DNA of 64,000 bases from Camarhynchus parvulus (taxonomy: Eukaryota; Chordata; Aves; Passeriformes; Thraupidae). A program made the translations under genes and the position numbers. Below the pieces are notes generated by a model, which worked only from the letters and a program-made list of their open reading frames with translations, made no database searches and had not been told where the DNA came from. The stretch spans positions 63,584,965 through 63,648,964 of the forward strand of contig NC_044572.1 of the NCBI RefSeq assembly GCF_901933205.1. Reading direction: 5' to 3'. Each line of letters starts with the position of its first letter. Position 1 is the first letter of the stretch. Shown piece by piece: positions 51,741 through 62,761 of this stretch.

Positions 51741-51850
51741 ATTATCCTTCATCTAGAATTACTGGCAGGACATCGCACTGCAAGTGCCCACTGCTGGCCC
51801 GGGAGCCCAGCCGCGGCCTGCGGGGCAGCTCTGGGTGGGCGGTGGGAGTT

Positions 51851-51866
51851 GCGCGCCCCCTGGCGG
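51851..51866 (-). promoter_or_regulatory. CTCF-like binding site
   Basis: Read on the minus strand the site is CCGCCAGGGGGCGCGC, which matches the CTCF core CCRSYAGRGGGCRS at essentially every position. It sits just before the tandem array begins. CTCF marks insulators and loop anchors. The motif points leftward relative to this window. Occupancy is inferred and would depend on CpG methylation. Confidence 0.6.
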
Positions 51867-51889
51867 CCGCGCCCGGCACCGGCAGGATC

Positions 51890-52790
51890 GCGCGCGAGAC
51901 TCGCTGTGCGGAAGGGCACGCGACCGGCCGCGAAACCCGGCGCGAGAAGGCACGAGCATCGGCACGAGATCCGGCCGCGAGCTTCGCCCACGCGACAGGT
52001 CATGCGCAACTGCGCGAGACCCGGGCACGTGACAGGGCGCGGGACAGGGCACGTGCACCTGCGCGAGACCCTAGCACGCGACAAGGCACGCGCACGTGCG
52101 CGAGCCGCTGGCATGCGATAGGGCGCGTGCACCTGCGCGAGACGGAGCACGCGAAAGTCGGCCGCGCGACAGGGCACGCGCACTTGCGCGAGATCCGAGC
52201 TCGCGACTAGGCACGTGCACCTGCGCGAGACAGCGCGCGAAAGTCGGCCGCGCGACAGGGCACGCGCAGCTGCACGAGAGATACCTCGCGACAGGGCACG
52301 CGCACCTGCGCGACACAGCGCGCGGAAGTCAGCCGCGCGACAGGGCACGCGCACTGCGCGGAGATCCGAGCCGCGAGGCACGTGCACTGCGCGCATAGCG
52401 CGAAAGTCGGCCGCCGACAGGGCGCGCAGCTGCGCGAATACGCGACGGGCACGTGCACAAATACGACACGAGCAGATCCGGCCGCGACGGGGGCACGCGC
52501 CTGCGGAGCATAGCGCGCGAAAGTCGGCCGCGCGACAGGGCACGCGCAGCTGCACGAGAGATACCACGCGACAGGGCACGCGCACCTGCGCGAGACACCG
52601 GCACGCGACAGGGCGCGAGATCCGAGCTCGCGACGAGGCACGGGACCTTGGCACGCGACAAGGCACGCGCACTGGCGCGAGGTATAGCGCGCAACAGGAC
52701 GCGAGACAGGGCACGCGATGGGGCACGCGCACCGGCGCGAGACCCAAGCACGCAACAGAGCGCGGGACGGGCCGCGGGACAGGGAGTGCG
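51890..52790. repeat. CpG-dense tandem array, ~40-bp subunits in ~85-bp units
   Basis: The basic subunit resembles GCACGCGACAGGGCACGCGC followed by a CANNTG hexamer and GCGCGAGA. The landmark GAAAGTCGGCC (or a one-base variant) starts at 52153, 52239, 52324, 52402 and 52519, giving spacings of 86, 85, 78 and 117. Units alternate between type A (GATCCGAGCTCGCGAC) and type B (CTGCACGAGAGATACC). 52232-52316 and 52512-52596 match at 83 of 85 positions. Units between about 52340 and 52510 are shortened by many small deletions. Runs of alternating purine and pyrimidine (for example 52086-52102) favour Z-DNA. I know no named satellite with this unit. Confidence 0.85.
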
Positions 52791-52808
52791 GTACAGCGGC
52801 CGCGCGCT

Positions 52809-52813
52809 ATTGG
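52809..52813 (-). promoter_or_regulatory. Inverted CCAAT box at right edge of array
   Basis: ATTGG on + gives GCCAATAG on the minus strand, an NF-Y core in an otherwise CpG-rich shoulder. NF-Y boxes commonly lie within 100 bp upstream of CpG-island start sites and work in both orientations, so this does not fix the direction of transcription. Confidence 0.35.
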
Positions 52814-53160
52814 CACAAGCGCAGTGGCCGCGGTGGCACCGGCCGGCGCCCAACGGCCACGGCGCAGGACCCGCGAGGGCGCGAGCGGGGCCGGAGGGGC
52901 TGAGGCGGGGAAGCCGCAGTGACTCCCAGCATTGACCAGCCCCCCACCGCCGCACTCAGCCGGCGGCCCAAGGGCAAGCCCTGGCGACGAGGAGGAGGTG
53001 AAGGAGCAAGCGAGCCCGTGAATTGCCCCCCCGGCCGAAAGCACGGCGGAGGGGGAGGGGAAAACACAGCCCACCTTAGGGCCGGCTCTCTGCCGAGTCC
53101 GACCCCCGACGAAGGCGAGCAGGGGTGGTCAGAAGGGAAGCGAAGCAGAACGGACTGTGA

Positions 53161-56100
53161 GGTCAGAGGAGCAGACAAGGGGAAGATGCTGTGTAGGAAC
53201 ACATAGAAGCAAACCTGGGATGGCTTCAACTCCCACCCAGAAAGGGGGAATTCATTTGTTTTTGGGGCTGCGGCTGTAGCCTCAGCGGGATTTGCGCTGT
53301 CCTGAGCTGCCGCTCCCAGTCACAGGCTGGCACCGAACGTAACTACAAAACACACCACAACACCCCCCATGCCCATCCTTTCACATTAGGAACCAACAGC
53401 CCAGTTCCTCCTCCCCACTCCCAGACTTGTGGAAGCATGATTTTCAAACCATAGCCTGCTACTGTAAACCATTAACAAACTAAAATATTACAAGGTGTTA
53501 CTATAATCTATTGGGACCTGTTGCTGTAAAGTGATTTTGACAATATCAAAACACGAGGAAAGCTCATGTAGCAAAGTCAAAACTATGTAGTAAAAAATGA
53601 ACATTTTAATCTGAAGCTTCAACTCTGTTTTTAATTTATATCTCATGATAATTGAAATTCAGTTTGGGCTCGTTTCTCATTTACATTTAAAAGCTACACA
53701 CATTAGAAAGCCGTCAGGTGCTTGCTTCTGCTCTAGAAACATTCCCACACTTGCCTGTGCTTTCTCCTCAGCAAAAATTAGCACCATTGGCCTTCTTCAT
53801 TGAAGCCCTCCATGCTGGAGTGGTTTCAGCAGGTTGGTGTTTCCCTCACACACCCCAAGGTCACATTGTACAGGGTCAGTGATGTTACAGCTCCTTGTTT
53901 TCCATTAAGGAGTCCCATGGAGCTGGAGGCATGGGCCTACCAGTACCATTTTAGCATCATAATCATTATATCCGTGAGTGAGCACAGCTTCCCTGCAATT
54001 TAATTTACTGTTTAAACAAGCACAAACCTCACAGAACGTCTGCCCTCCAATTACACTAGAGGTAGTTCAGAGACACCAACTTCCTAAAAGAGATTCAAGG
54101 ACAGCAGAATAAAGCAATACAAAAAGTTCTACTGATTTCTAAATCTCAGCTACAGGAAGCTGACCTGTTACTAGCACTACATGGAGAGAAAGGAACACAT
54201 ACACCCCCCTCAAAAAAACCCAAACACCAAAGTTAACTCTAACTGGTAGTGGGATCTCGCAGATTTACTGACCAAAGTCCCACCAATGTCACTGTGACAG
54301 AAATGGCAGAGCTGTCTTGGCATCAAGTGTCCTACAGCATTCCTTAAGTTTTCCATAAACGAGAAAATAGCTGTCAACTTCTTACTGCTTAGAGACCTCA
54401 GCATTTTTTAACAGAGGTGCTGATTTCTTCAGAGTAGATTGAAGTCCCATTACAAGAGTCTTTTTTCTCTTATTTACATTTAGCATCTCCTTCAGAAATC
54501 ATCCCAGATCTCCAGAAGTCCATGGACCATGGTTAAATACTTTCTCGGACACAAGTATACGCTTCATAGCCTAGAAAACCTGGCACAACCGGGCAGGCAG
54601 CCAGAGTCTGTCTTCAGACTTTTTTTTGACTGGCATGACTTAACAGCATCCCTTTTATTTATTTATATGAGGCACTCTTGTGACAGAATGGGGAAGATAT
54701 ACACAGAGATGTTAAGTATCTGTTCAGCTCTTCCCCATCATCTGTATCATGCTGGCACAGTGCCTTGCAGAAAGCACTGGAGCCTATCCGTTTGCATCCT
54801 TGGCTAGGAGTGGATTGCCAGTCAGGGTAGAACGCACCACTAGTGCATTCCTGTATTCCTATAAGCAAATCCTTGGGATGTCATGCATGCTGCTCAGATA
54901 TATTTCGTTAGTGCCTCAGTAGTTATGCCCGTGTGCTTGAATCTGAACGGCAGACAGATGTGTGTAGCACTTACTGAAGTACCTCCCCCTAAGGAGAGGT
55001 GTAAACAGGTAGGTGGCCAAAATGATTTAAAAGTTCAGACATCTCTGAGGCTGCTCACTCAAGGACCGTGCTCTGAGAAGCAAGTGAACAGACTGGAGCG
55101 CACACTCATCATTCCAACAGCAGTCCAGTCTGTGCTTGTGCTCACTCCAGTGCCCTACAGAATTCTTCATTCTCCTGCTTCACAGGCACCTATTGAAATT
55201 ATTTCCTAACTCTCATGACAAGGGACTGGGACAGAAGGAAGGCACAGACAAACCAGGTTGTTCTGTGTTCTTCACAATACAGAACTGTGCTGTGATGGAA
55301 TTAAAATATTACTTCCTACACATAGAGCAAGCAAGTATGAGTTTGGAAGAGAGCACTGTAGAAAGACAAAAGCAGTAGAGTGATGTGCAAGATCATGGGA
55401 GATCCTTGTTGAACAAATGGAGAGAAAAGCAGCCCAGAAGTTTGTGAACTCTGAAAGAAGCAAGTGTGTGGCAGGGACAAACCCAGCTTGTCCTAACACC
55501 TCATAGTAGGGTGACTAAAGCAACCAAGAAAAAAGCTGCTTAGCATGATGTGAAAATATGCTGTGCACATTCTTCTCTTTAACTTTGTTTTCAGTTTTGT
55601 AATTAGCAGTTCATTGTGTGCTGTGCTAGAATCACAGTGTTTCATTTTCAGCACAAACAGTGACTCAGGCAAGCAGCACCTCTGAATAGCAAGCAGAGTG
55701 TCACAGACAAACTCCTGGGTGCTCTGGGGCACCAGGCCACACTCCCCATCTCACTGATGGTGTTAGGTATGCAGACACAGATAGGTTTTCCTCTGCTGGG
55801 TGTTAGCCAAAACCCTCTTCTCCTCCAGCCCTTGAGAAGGAATGACACAGCTCCCAGGCTACTGTCACCACAGATACCTCGCCTGCCATCTAATTTTCTG
55901 GAAGCAAACAAAAGTTAACTTTGCCTTCCTCTGGGTGAAGAATGGGGTGTGATACACACATACACATTAAATCCTTGTTTAAATCAAATCCTTTGCCACA
56001 AGAATATTTTAATGACATTTCATGTCAGACACCACCACCATAGATTGCTTCCTCTGAATCCTGGGAAACACTTGCCCCCAGTTTTCAGGCAAGCAGCCTG

Positions 56101-59100
56101 TCCCTGTGCTATGGTCTGCTCCAAAGCTTCAAGATAGTGACAGAAAGAGGAAAAACCCAACAAAATCCAACACCTCTAACTCTCCCACGCTGACTTTAGT
56201 ACACATTATGCTAGCTGGTAGACTAGGCTTTTGTACCAGAGGAGATTACCCAGGATCTGCAGTAGCACAGACAAGGATGTGCATGTGTTCTGCTGCCTAT
56301 AAATAGGCTCTCCACTTAACAAAAACACAACCCAAACAGCCAGCTGTTAACAACTAGACCACAGAGTCTAGGCAGCAATTGCTGCTTGCTGAATAAATCT
56401 GTGCAACCCACTCATGCTTCAATTGGCAAATGATGTACAGATTAATGTTTGATGAGAGCTGATAATATTAACATGATCTCTGAAGAGGCAGGAGTGAAAC
56501 ATGCTAAGCACAAAAACAATCTTTGAACCGCTGCTCAGCAGGGCTGCGAGAGGGGCTTTCCAGAAGCGAGCATTTTTAACTCATAGCTTGCCACTGGCAG
56601 CTTTGGCAACAACAGTGGGGACTGTCAAAGAGAGGACGGCCACCCCCCCACCTAGGGGACTGTCTTTGGCTTGAGACTTTGACTTGAGACCTCTCTCACA
56701 GGTTTCTTTGGTGAACAGTTGCCCAGCTCTCTACTAGAGATTCAGCAGTACCCTGGAATAGCTACAGGAGTATTCCAAGAATGAATGTACTAAAGACAGG
56801 ACAAGCCCAACTCTTCTAGCCCTAGATACAGTCATTGCAGGGCAGACTCGGGTCAGGGAACAGGAATGGAGACAAAAGTTTGCATCATGCTAAGCTCAGC
56901 TGAGTCTGACAGTTTTACACGAACCAGCCCTCAAAGCTATACTGTGGGTACTCTGCCAGAAAAGTAGAGTTTGATTGGGTCATGGGAGAGCCCGTCCTTC
57001 TGGAAAACATTTTCTCCTTGCTGCAGACTACTTGCCAGCAGTCCAGAACCTTAGTGCCATACCAAGTCTAATGTGTTGACCTGACTAAGGCAGGACAGAG
57101 ATTCACAAGGCCAACCTGGTTTAATTTCCTAATTTAAAAAAACAGCCAAACAAAACAGCACACCACCGAAACCCAAACAAACCAACAACATCAAAACCAA
57201 CTCCTTCAGTAAAACGTCCAAAGCCTGTCTTAAGGCTGATTTTGATGATCATTTGGTCCAAAAGGCTGAGCAGGATGACCCCTACAATTGGGCTGGGGCC
57301 CTCTTATGGAGAACACAGTCCTTCTGCAAAGGCTGTGCCATGACCAACTGGTGGCTGACACACATGGACTTCATTTCAGTTCTGTGGCTGAGCCGGAGTT
57401 GAAGCTGCTGATTCATCTGGCTTTTATCACCTGTGCCAGAAGGTCTGCACTCCTAGCAGGCACATCTACAGCCACACAACAGAGGTCCCCTCATCACATG
57501 AAACAGCAGCCTGGAAACCAGAATATCCATGTCAATAAAATACAGCATAGCCATACCAATGTCTTGCTTTTTTTTTTTTTTTTTTTCTTAAATTAGGGTT
57601 AGGAAAGAAAGAAGGAAAATCTTTACAGCTTAGTTATTTAAGCCCTGAGATATTTTCCATTAAGTATGCCAATATGGATTCCAGATTCAGGCCAGACTTA
57701 GATTGCAACAACTTTACAGACTTCAGAAGCAAGACTCCACTTTAGGTAAGCAAAGCAGAATTATGCTGAGCATTTGGAGACAGCAACTATTACAGAAACA
57801 ATCCGAAAAATTCATACACATCCAAAATGACCCAATAAAAAACTTAGAAATCCCTTAAACAGGCACTGCTGAATTTAGTCATGGTAAATCCAAATTGCAT
57901 CCTCTTCCTTCTCCACCTTGCTTTCAGCCAGAGGTTACTGCTGCTGTAATGGGAGTGGAAAAATACTGCTCTTTTATGTAGTCTTCACAGGCAGCTTATG
58001 ACAAAAATACAAGGCTGTATGCAAGAATATAAGGCTATAAAAGATTACAGCAAACCCTGCCAGTTCTTACCTGTCAGAGCTCTTAGAGAAAACTACTAAG
58101 GCCACACTTTGAAATTTATTTTAGCACTATTATTTTACAGGCTGTCATAAAGTTTATGAAGGACATAGTGCTTAGTGTCTCAGCATCCAGCTTGGACACC
58201 CGCTAACTAAGGGCAAACTGTGTTGTAAAGGTTTGCATAAAGTGACAAACGGTGTTAAAAGCTTGAAATTCTTTTCAGAGGAAGCTAAATATAAGTCAAT
58301 ATATCTTAGAAGAAAAGCATGGGGATAGGGGAGGTGATTGGTGGTGGAAGGCCAGAGAGCACTTTTTACTTCTTTTTGGCTGTGAGGCTCTCACCTGGGA
58401 ATTGGTTTTGGCATCTAAAGATATTTTTTTCCAGAGTGTACATCAGCTAACAGTCAGTTCTAGAACAGGCCAGAGTGTGAAACACCTTAAGAAGCTGACA
58501 TTGTATCAGTAAGCCATATGTTCTGCTTAAATGGCCACAATGGGAGTCCCTTTTAAACAACAGGAGAAATTATCATGGATATTGAAAGGCTGAACAATGA
58601 CTTAATTTACTGTGAAGAGAAACATTACTAGTACCATTTTGTTGGCCCTATGTTAAACTACGTACAGCACTGAAGATCTGTGGTGACAGGTAATACAAAC
58701 CAAATCACAGTCCCAAATGGTCTGAAATCCATTAGCAATATTCCTCTGCAAAAATGCAAGTTTCAGAGCTCAAAACATGACTGAATTACTTTATTGATAT
58801 TTTTCATCTTTATAATGTGAATAAAACTGAAAATTCTTGCTCACAAATGCACAACAAAATATAATTTCTACTCCCACTATGCATTGTTATAAATGCAGCA
58901 GTATAAATTGCCAAAACACTCCCGGCAAGGCTTTTATAAAATTCATAAAGGCTGGTTCTTCACAAGTCTTCAAACTGCATTGAAATCCTTAATTTCCAAA
59001 TGTTTTTCTGTGTATATTTCAGTTTTGAAAAAAAACCAAAAACCCAGGTAAACAGAGTAAGCTGCAATTATGCTTTGCTTTTACAATAACTCTAGCGGCT

Positions 59101-62100
59101 CTAATCAGGAAAATGCAGATATTGGATGCTCTTGCCAAGTTTAAACAGTTTTACATTTTACATATCTATTCTCTGATAACTGCTGAAATAACATTCTTTA
59201 GTAACTAACTCACCAAATTCCACATGGTATCACCCTCAACAACAGCATTTTCTTGGGCACACTAACTTCTTTTTTGCAATAATGAAGCGAATCTGGAGAG
59301 AAGAAATACACAAATGCACACTAGGAAAAGGCATAAAAATTCCAACAAACATCAGCCACAACAATTTTCCTAAAAAAATGAGCAATTGAAATACAGGAGG
59401 CAAGATTTCTACTGTGTGTTTGCATTCTGCTTTTTCCACTTACTGCAGAAACAAACTGTTCTGTTGCACTCACATGGCTCTTCACCCGTTACACTTGCAA
59501 AACCCAAAGCCATTTGTAGAGGGAAATCAGCAGAGCAGCTGTCAACAGAAGAGTAAATGTGATGGTCCTGGTGTCAGCACCCAAGCAAAATACTGACTTT
59601 GGAACTCCAGCAACCTGACAAGCCTGTGAAAGCTCACTGCAACCTTTTGTTGTAAGGTTTCACGTTAGGATTTAATCTCCAATTGATCACACATGTCAGA
59701 AAAGCGTGGGATTGTTGTTAGTGCTTAGGAATACAGCATCTTGTGCATAGAGAGAGGGCAGTACCTGGTCAAAATCTGTTAAATCTTCAGGAAAGGGGTT
59801 TGAGCAGGACTAAAGATGCAAGTCTTTTGCTGTCTCTACACAGGGGACATACTCCATTCTGACTACCAGCTACTACATCTGAGTACCCACTCTTCTGGGC
59901 TCCTGACAGAAACAGCCCAGGCTTTGCATTGTAATGTTTCTTTCTAAAGCTGGAATTTCAAGCATTTACAGTTTCAGGGCATAGCTTTATGGGTTCTTCT
60001 CCAATGAAATAATTTTTGTTGTTTGGTTTTCGACTGCTCCCCAGTACAACCTTGCTGACTTCTTTAAAAAAGCACAAAGCTGTGTCTGTGCTCCTCTGGT
60101 GGTACTAGTTTGTCATCAGTCCTCAGTAAATTAGCAGTGTCATCCATGAAGTGAGCTGGGGAAGCAGCATCATCCTGTGCTCTCCTGTGCAATGCTGCAG
60201 CACACTACTAAAAATAGCTGCTGCCTTTCACTCCAGAGATGGAAGCTTCCTGAGAACAAGGCATTTCTGTACTCGGGGTACGCGCACAATATGCAGCACA
60301 CTGATACATCACCACTTGTCCATATGTAAAGGGAATAGATTTGCAATATTTCCCCAAACAGAAAGCTGTCCCAGCCACACAGCAAGTGTGTTTCTAGTAA
60401 ACACACTTCGGCCTCCGCCCCACAGGCTTGAGCAGTTGCATTTTAACTCATGTTTTTTTAATTTTATTTCCACAACTGCCAAAGCAGTTCCATGTTTCTG
60501 CTAATCTTTTTTGAAATAGAAGAAAGTGAAAAATGTTTCAGGAGAAATTTTGGAACATCTTCAGATTATTTTTTAAAAAAAACATATTTTGTTTAAGTAG
60601 AAGCAAACAACAAGTTTTTGATCTCAGCTCTCACATACAAATCTGGACCATTCCACATTTAGATAGAAAAATGGAATCAATCTATTTCTGAACAGAACTG
60701 GCTCTGGGCAAGGATAGGCAAAGCAGGAAAGCTGCTCACTCAAAAGAGGGCAGAAGCTGGAGGGATGTTCCCTGGGCAAAGGGAAAGGATGCACTGAATC
60801 AAGGGATGGAAGAAGCGATCACAAAGGGTTCAAATATGGAAACAGGACTATGAACCAGCCTGAGAGTCTGAAGGAATTTGCTATTGAGCAGAGAAGCAAA
60901 ACTGTGGCACAGCTTCCTTAGAAGCTCTGACAATTTTGCATTAAATGTCTGCTAAAATGGTATTTGACCACTGTGCCAAAAGGACATCTCTGATGTGTGG
61001 CTCCCAGGAAGGACAGACTGCATTTGGCAAAGCAAAGCCACTGTCTTCTGCCCCATGCTTCTGCCAGACACAGGAGATGAGGAGTGCTGGCTCCACCTCA
61101 CTGCACAGCCAGTCTCCCAGCAGCACAGAAATGCCACCAGGAACTAGTAGCTCCTTACCTCATCATTTCTGCCTGCCAAGAAAGCGTGAGAGCCCAGTGC
61201 TTTGCCTGTTCAAACTCAAGAAAAAGGTGTTTGAAGAGCTTTGCTCAGCACAGCCAGCATTCTGTGAACAGTGGCAGAGCTCTAATTAACTGCACAGACT
61301 TCATCTCAGCAAAATGTTTTAAAAGAAATTTTAAAAGTACATGAATTCTCCCAGTTAATCCATAAGGCAAAGAGCTGAATCACAGACTCTGACAAGGCAG
61401 TCCCTGGAAAGCAGATAGATATGTCATACACTCCATTTCTCATTCCAGGAGCATCCCAAGTCCAATGTGTAGCAAGCAGCTTTATATGCATATAAACTGA
61501 AAGGAGAATGCCAGGTTCCAACACCCAGGAGGAATGTTCAAATCTGGAGTCTAATTAACTTCACAAATCTCCTTCACCCCTAGTGTAGGAAAGTTACAAA
61601 GGAAGATTGACTTGACTGTAGATTCCAAACAATGGCATTTTCCCTGAGTCCTTCCATGAAGCCCAAACTGCAGTCAGGACAAACAAGGACACCAGCTCAC
61701 CCAGGCTTCAGGGCTGTCCACCAGCCTGGGTCATTTCAGAGCCAGGTGGTGCTCTCTTGGAACTGCACTTTTCCAGGAGCAGAGCTGTCCTGTCCCCCCA
61801 AAGGAGCTTAGCATCACTTCACAACAGAGCAAGGCTGATGTCTAGAACATTCCTAGTCCATTCCAGCAACTACAAGTGATTGAGATCACAGGCCAGTTTC
61901 ATTCCCTTCAGAATAACTTGCCCCTAACCACAGTCTTATCCCAGTGATGAGGTGAAGCTATCTCTACATCCACACTTCCTTCTCCATTAGCACAGCATTT
62001 CATGTAGGTTGTACCCAGGATTGGAGAAATATTGCCAAGAGATCCTCTTCTTGCATATCCTTCCAACCACACATGTGGGCACATCTGCAGGTTGGGCAGA

Positions 62101-62104
62101 ACAG
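53161..62104. other. Noncoding sequence, no gene seen
   Basis: About 9 kb of AT-rich DNA with short frames only (maximum about 117 residues, no domains). A-and-C-rich low complexity lies at about 57136-57205. I recognise no exon, transposon or RNA gene apart from the T-run listed separately. Confidence 0.6.
57568..57586. repeat. T19 homopolymer
   Basis: Nineteen consecutive T. It could be the poly(A) tail of an old minus-strand retrocopy, but the sequence to its right (upstream on the minus strand) matches nothing I recognise. TTAGGGTTAGG at 57593-57603 lies 6 bp beyond it. Confidence 0.85.
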
Positions 62105-62761
62105 GGATTGAGAGCAACCCTGCAGAAAAAGACATGGGGGTAATGGTTGAGGAAAAACTCACATTTGAGCAGTGTGTGCTCACAGCCCAGAAGCCCAATG
62201 GAATCCTGGGCTGCATCCAAAGGAGAGTGGCCAGCAGGGTGAGGGAAGGGATTCTGCCCCTTCACTCTGCTGAAACCCCATCTGGATGCACCTGGAGTGC
62301 TGCATCCAGCTTTGGAGTCCCCAGAATAAGGACATGGAACTGTTGGAGCAAGTCCATAAAGCTGATAAGAGGACTGCCCTTTGAAGGCTGAGAAGGTTGA
62401 GGCTGTTCAGCCTGGGGAAGAGAAGGTTGTGTGGATACCTCATAGAAACCTTCCAGTATTGAAGTGGATCTACAGGGAAGCCAAAGAAGACTCTTTGTCA
62501 GGAACTGTAGTGATAGGACAAGGACTAATGAGTACAACTTGAAAGAAGAGGAATTTATATTAGAGCTTAGGAAGAAATTCTTTACTGTGAGAATGGCGTG
62601 ACCCTGGAACAAGTTACCCAGAGAAACTGTGGATGCCCCAACCCTGACAGTGTTTAATCCAGGTTAGATAAGGCCTTGGGCAACCTGGTCTAGTGGGAGG
62701 CATCCCTGTCCACGGCAGGGGTATTTGGAGTGCCCTCCAAACCTTAACATTCTATGATTCT
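62105..62761 (+). mobile_element. CR1 LINE, 5'-truncated, with reverse-transcriptase C-terminal remnant
   Basis: Translation from about 62105 reads as the conserved C-terminal region of CR1 ORF2, including AEKDMGVMVEEKL and NGILGCIQRRVASR, up to about 62270 where the frame breaks. Nucleotide similarity then continues through CATGGAACTGTTGGAGCAAG, GTAGTGATAGGACAAGG, AGGAAGAAATTCTTTACTGT and ATGCCCCAACCCTGACAGTG, to the CR1 3' terminus ATTCTATGATTCT (62749-62761). Roughly 20-25 bp are missing between the GGGGTATTTGGA and CCCTCCAA blocks compared with typical copies. CR1 retrotransposes by target-primed reverse transcription, and 5' truncation is the norm. This copy is dead. Confidence 0.92.

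Larger units (their letters stand above)
51400..53160. promoter_or_regulatory. CpG island, isolated, with tandem-repeat core
   Basis: Base composition changes sharply: CpG is dense throughout, with many CGCG and GCGC steps, while both flanks are AT-rich and CpG-poor. Non-repetitive shoulders (about 51400-51880 and 52800-53160) surround a tandem-repeat core. The left shoulder has a CTCF-like site and a G-quadruplex motif, and the right has an inverted CCAAT box. In birds such islands usually mark promoters, but I recognise no first exon with convincing coding content on either strand. A noncoding-transcript promoter, a 5' UTR exon of a distant gene, or an insulator are all possible. Boundaries are by eye. 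Confidence 0.8.

Noticed and set aside
51890..52790. Tandem array as a CRISPR array
   Set aside because: Repeats are degenerate, there are no unique spacers between identical repeats, and the context is vertebrate nuclear DNA.
51749..53074. 441-residue minus-strand ORF in the CpG array as a protein gene
   Set aside because: It overlaps equally open plus-strand frames, consists of translated tandem repeat, has no domain, and one of the five landmark copies is read in a different frame. Composition explains it.
57593..57603. Telomere-like TTAGGGTTAGG
   Set aside because: Less than two full units and no flanking degenerate telomeric sequence. Too short to be an interstitial telomere.
57568..57603. 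Processed pseudogene with poly(A) tail on the minus strand
   Set aside because: The sequence to the right of the T-run matches no gene I recognise and no target-site duplication was found.
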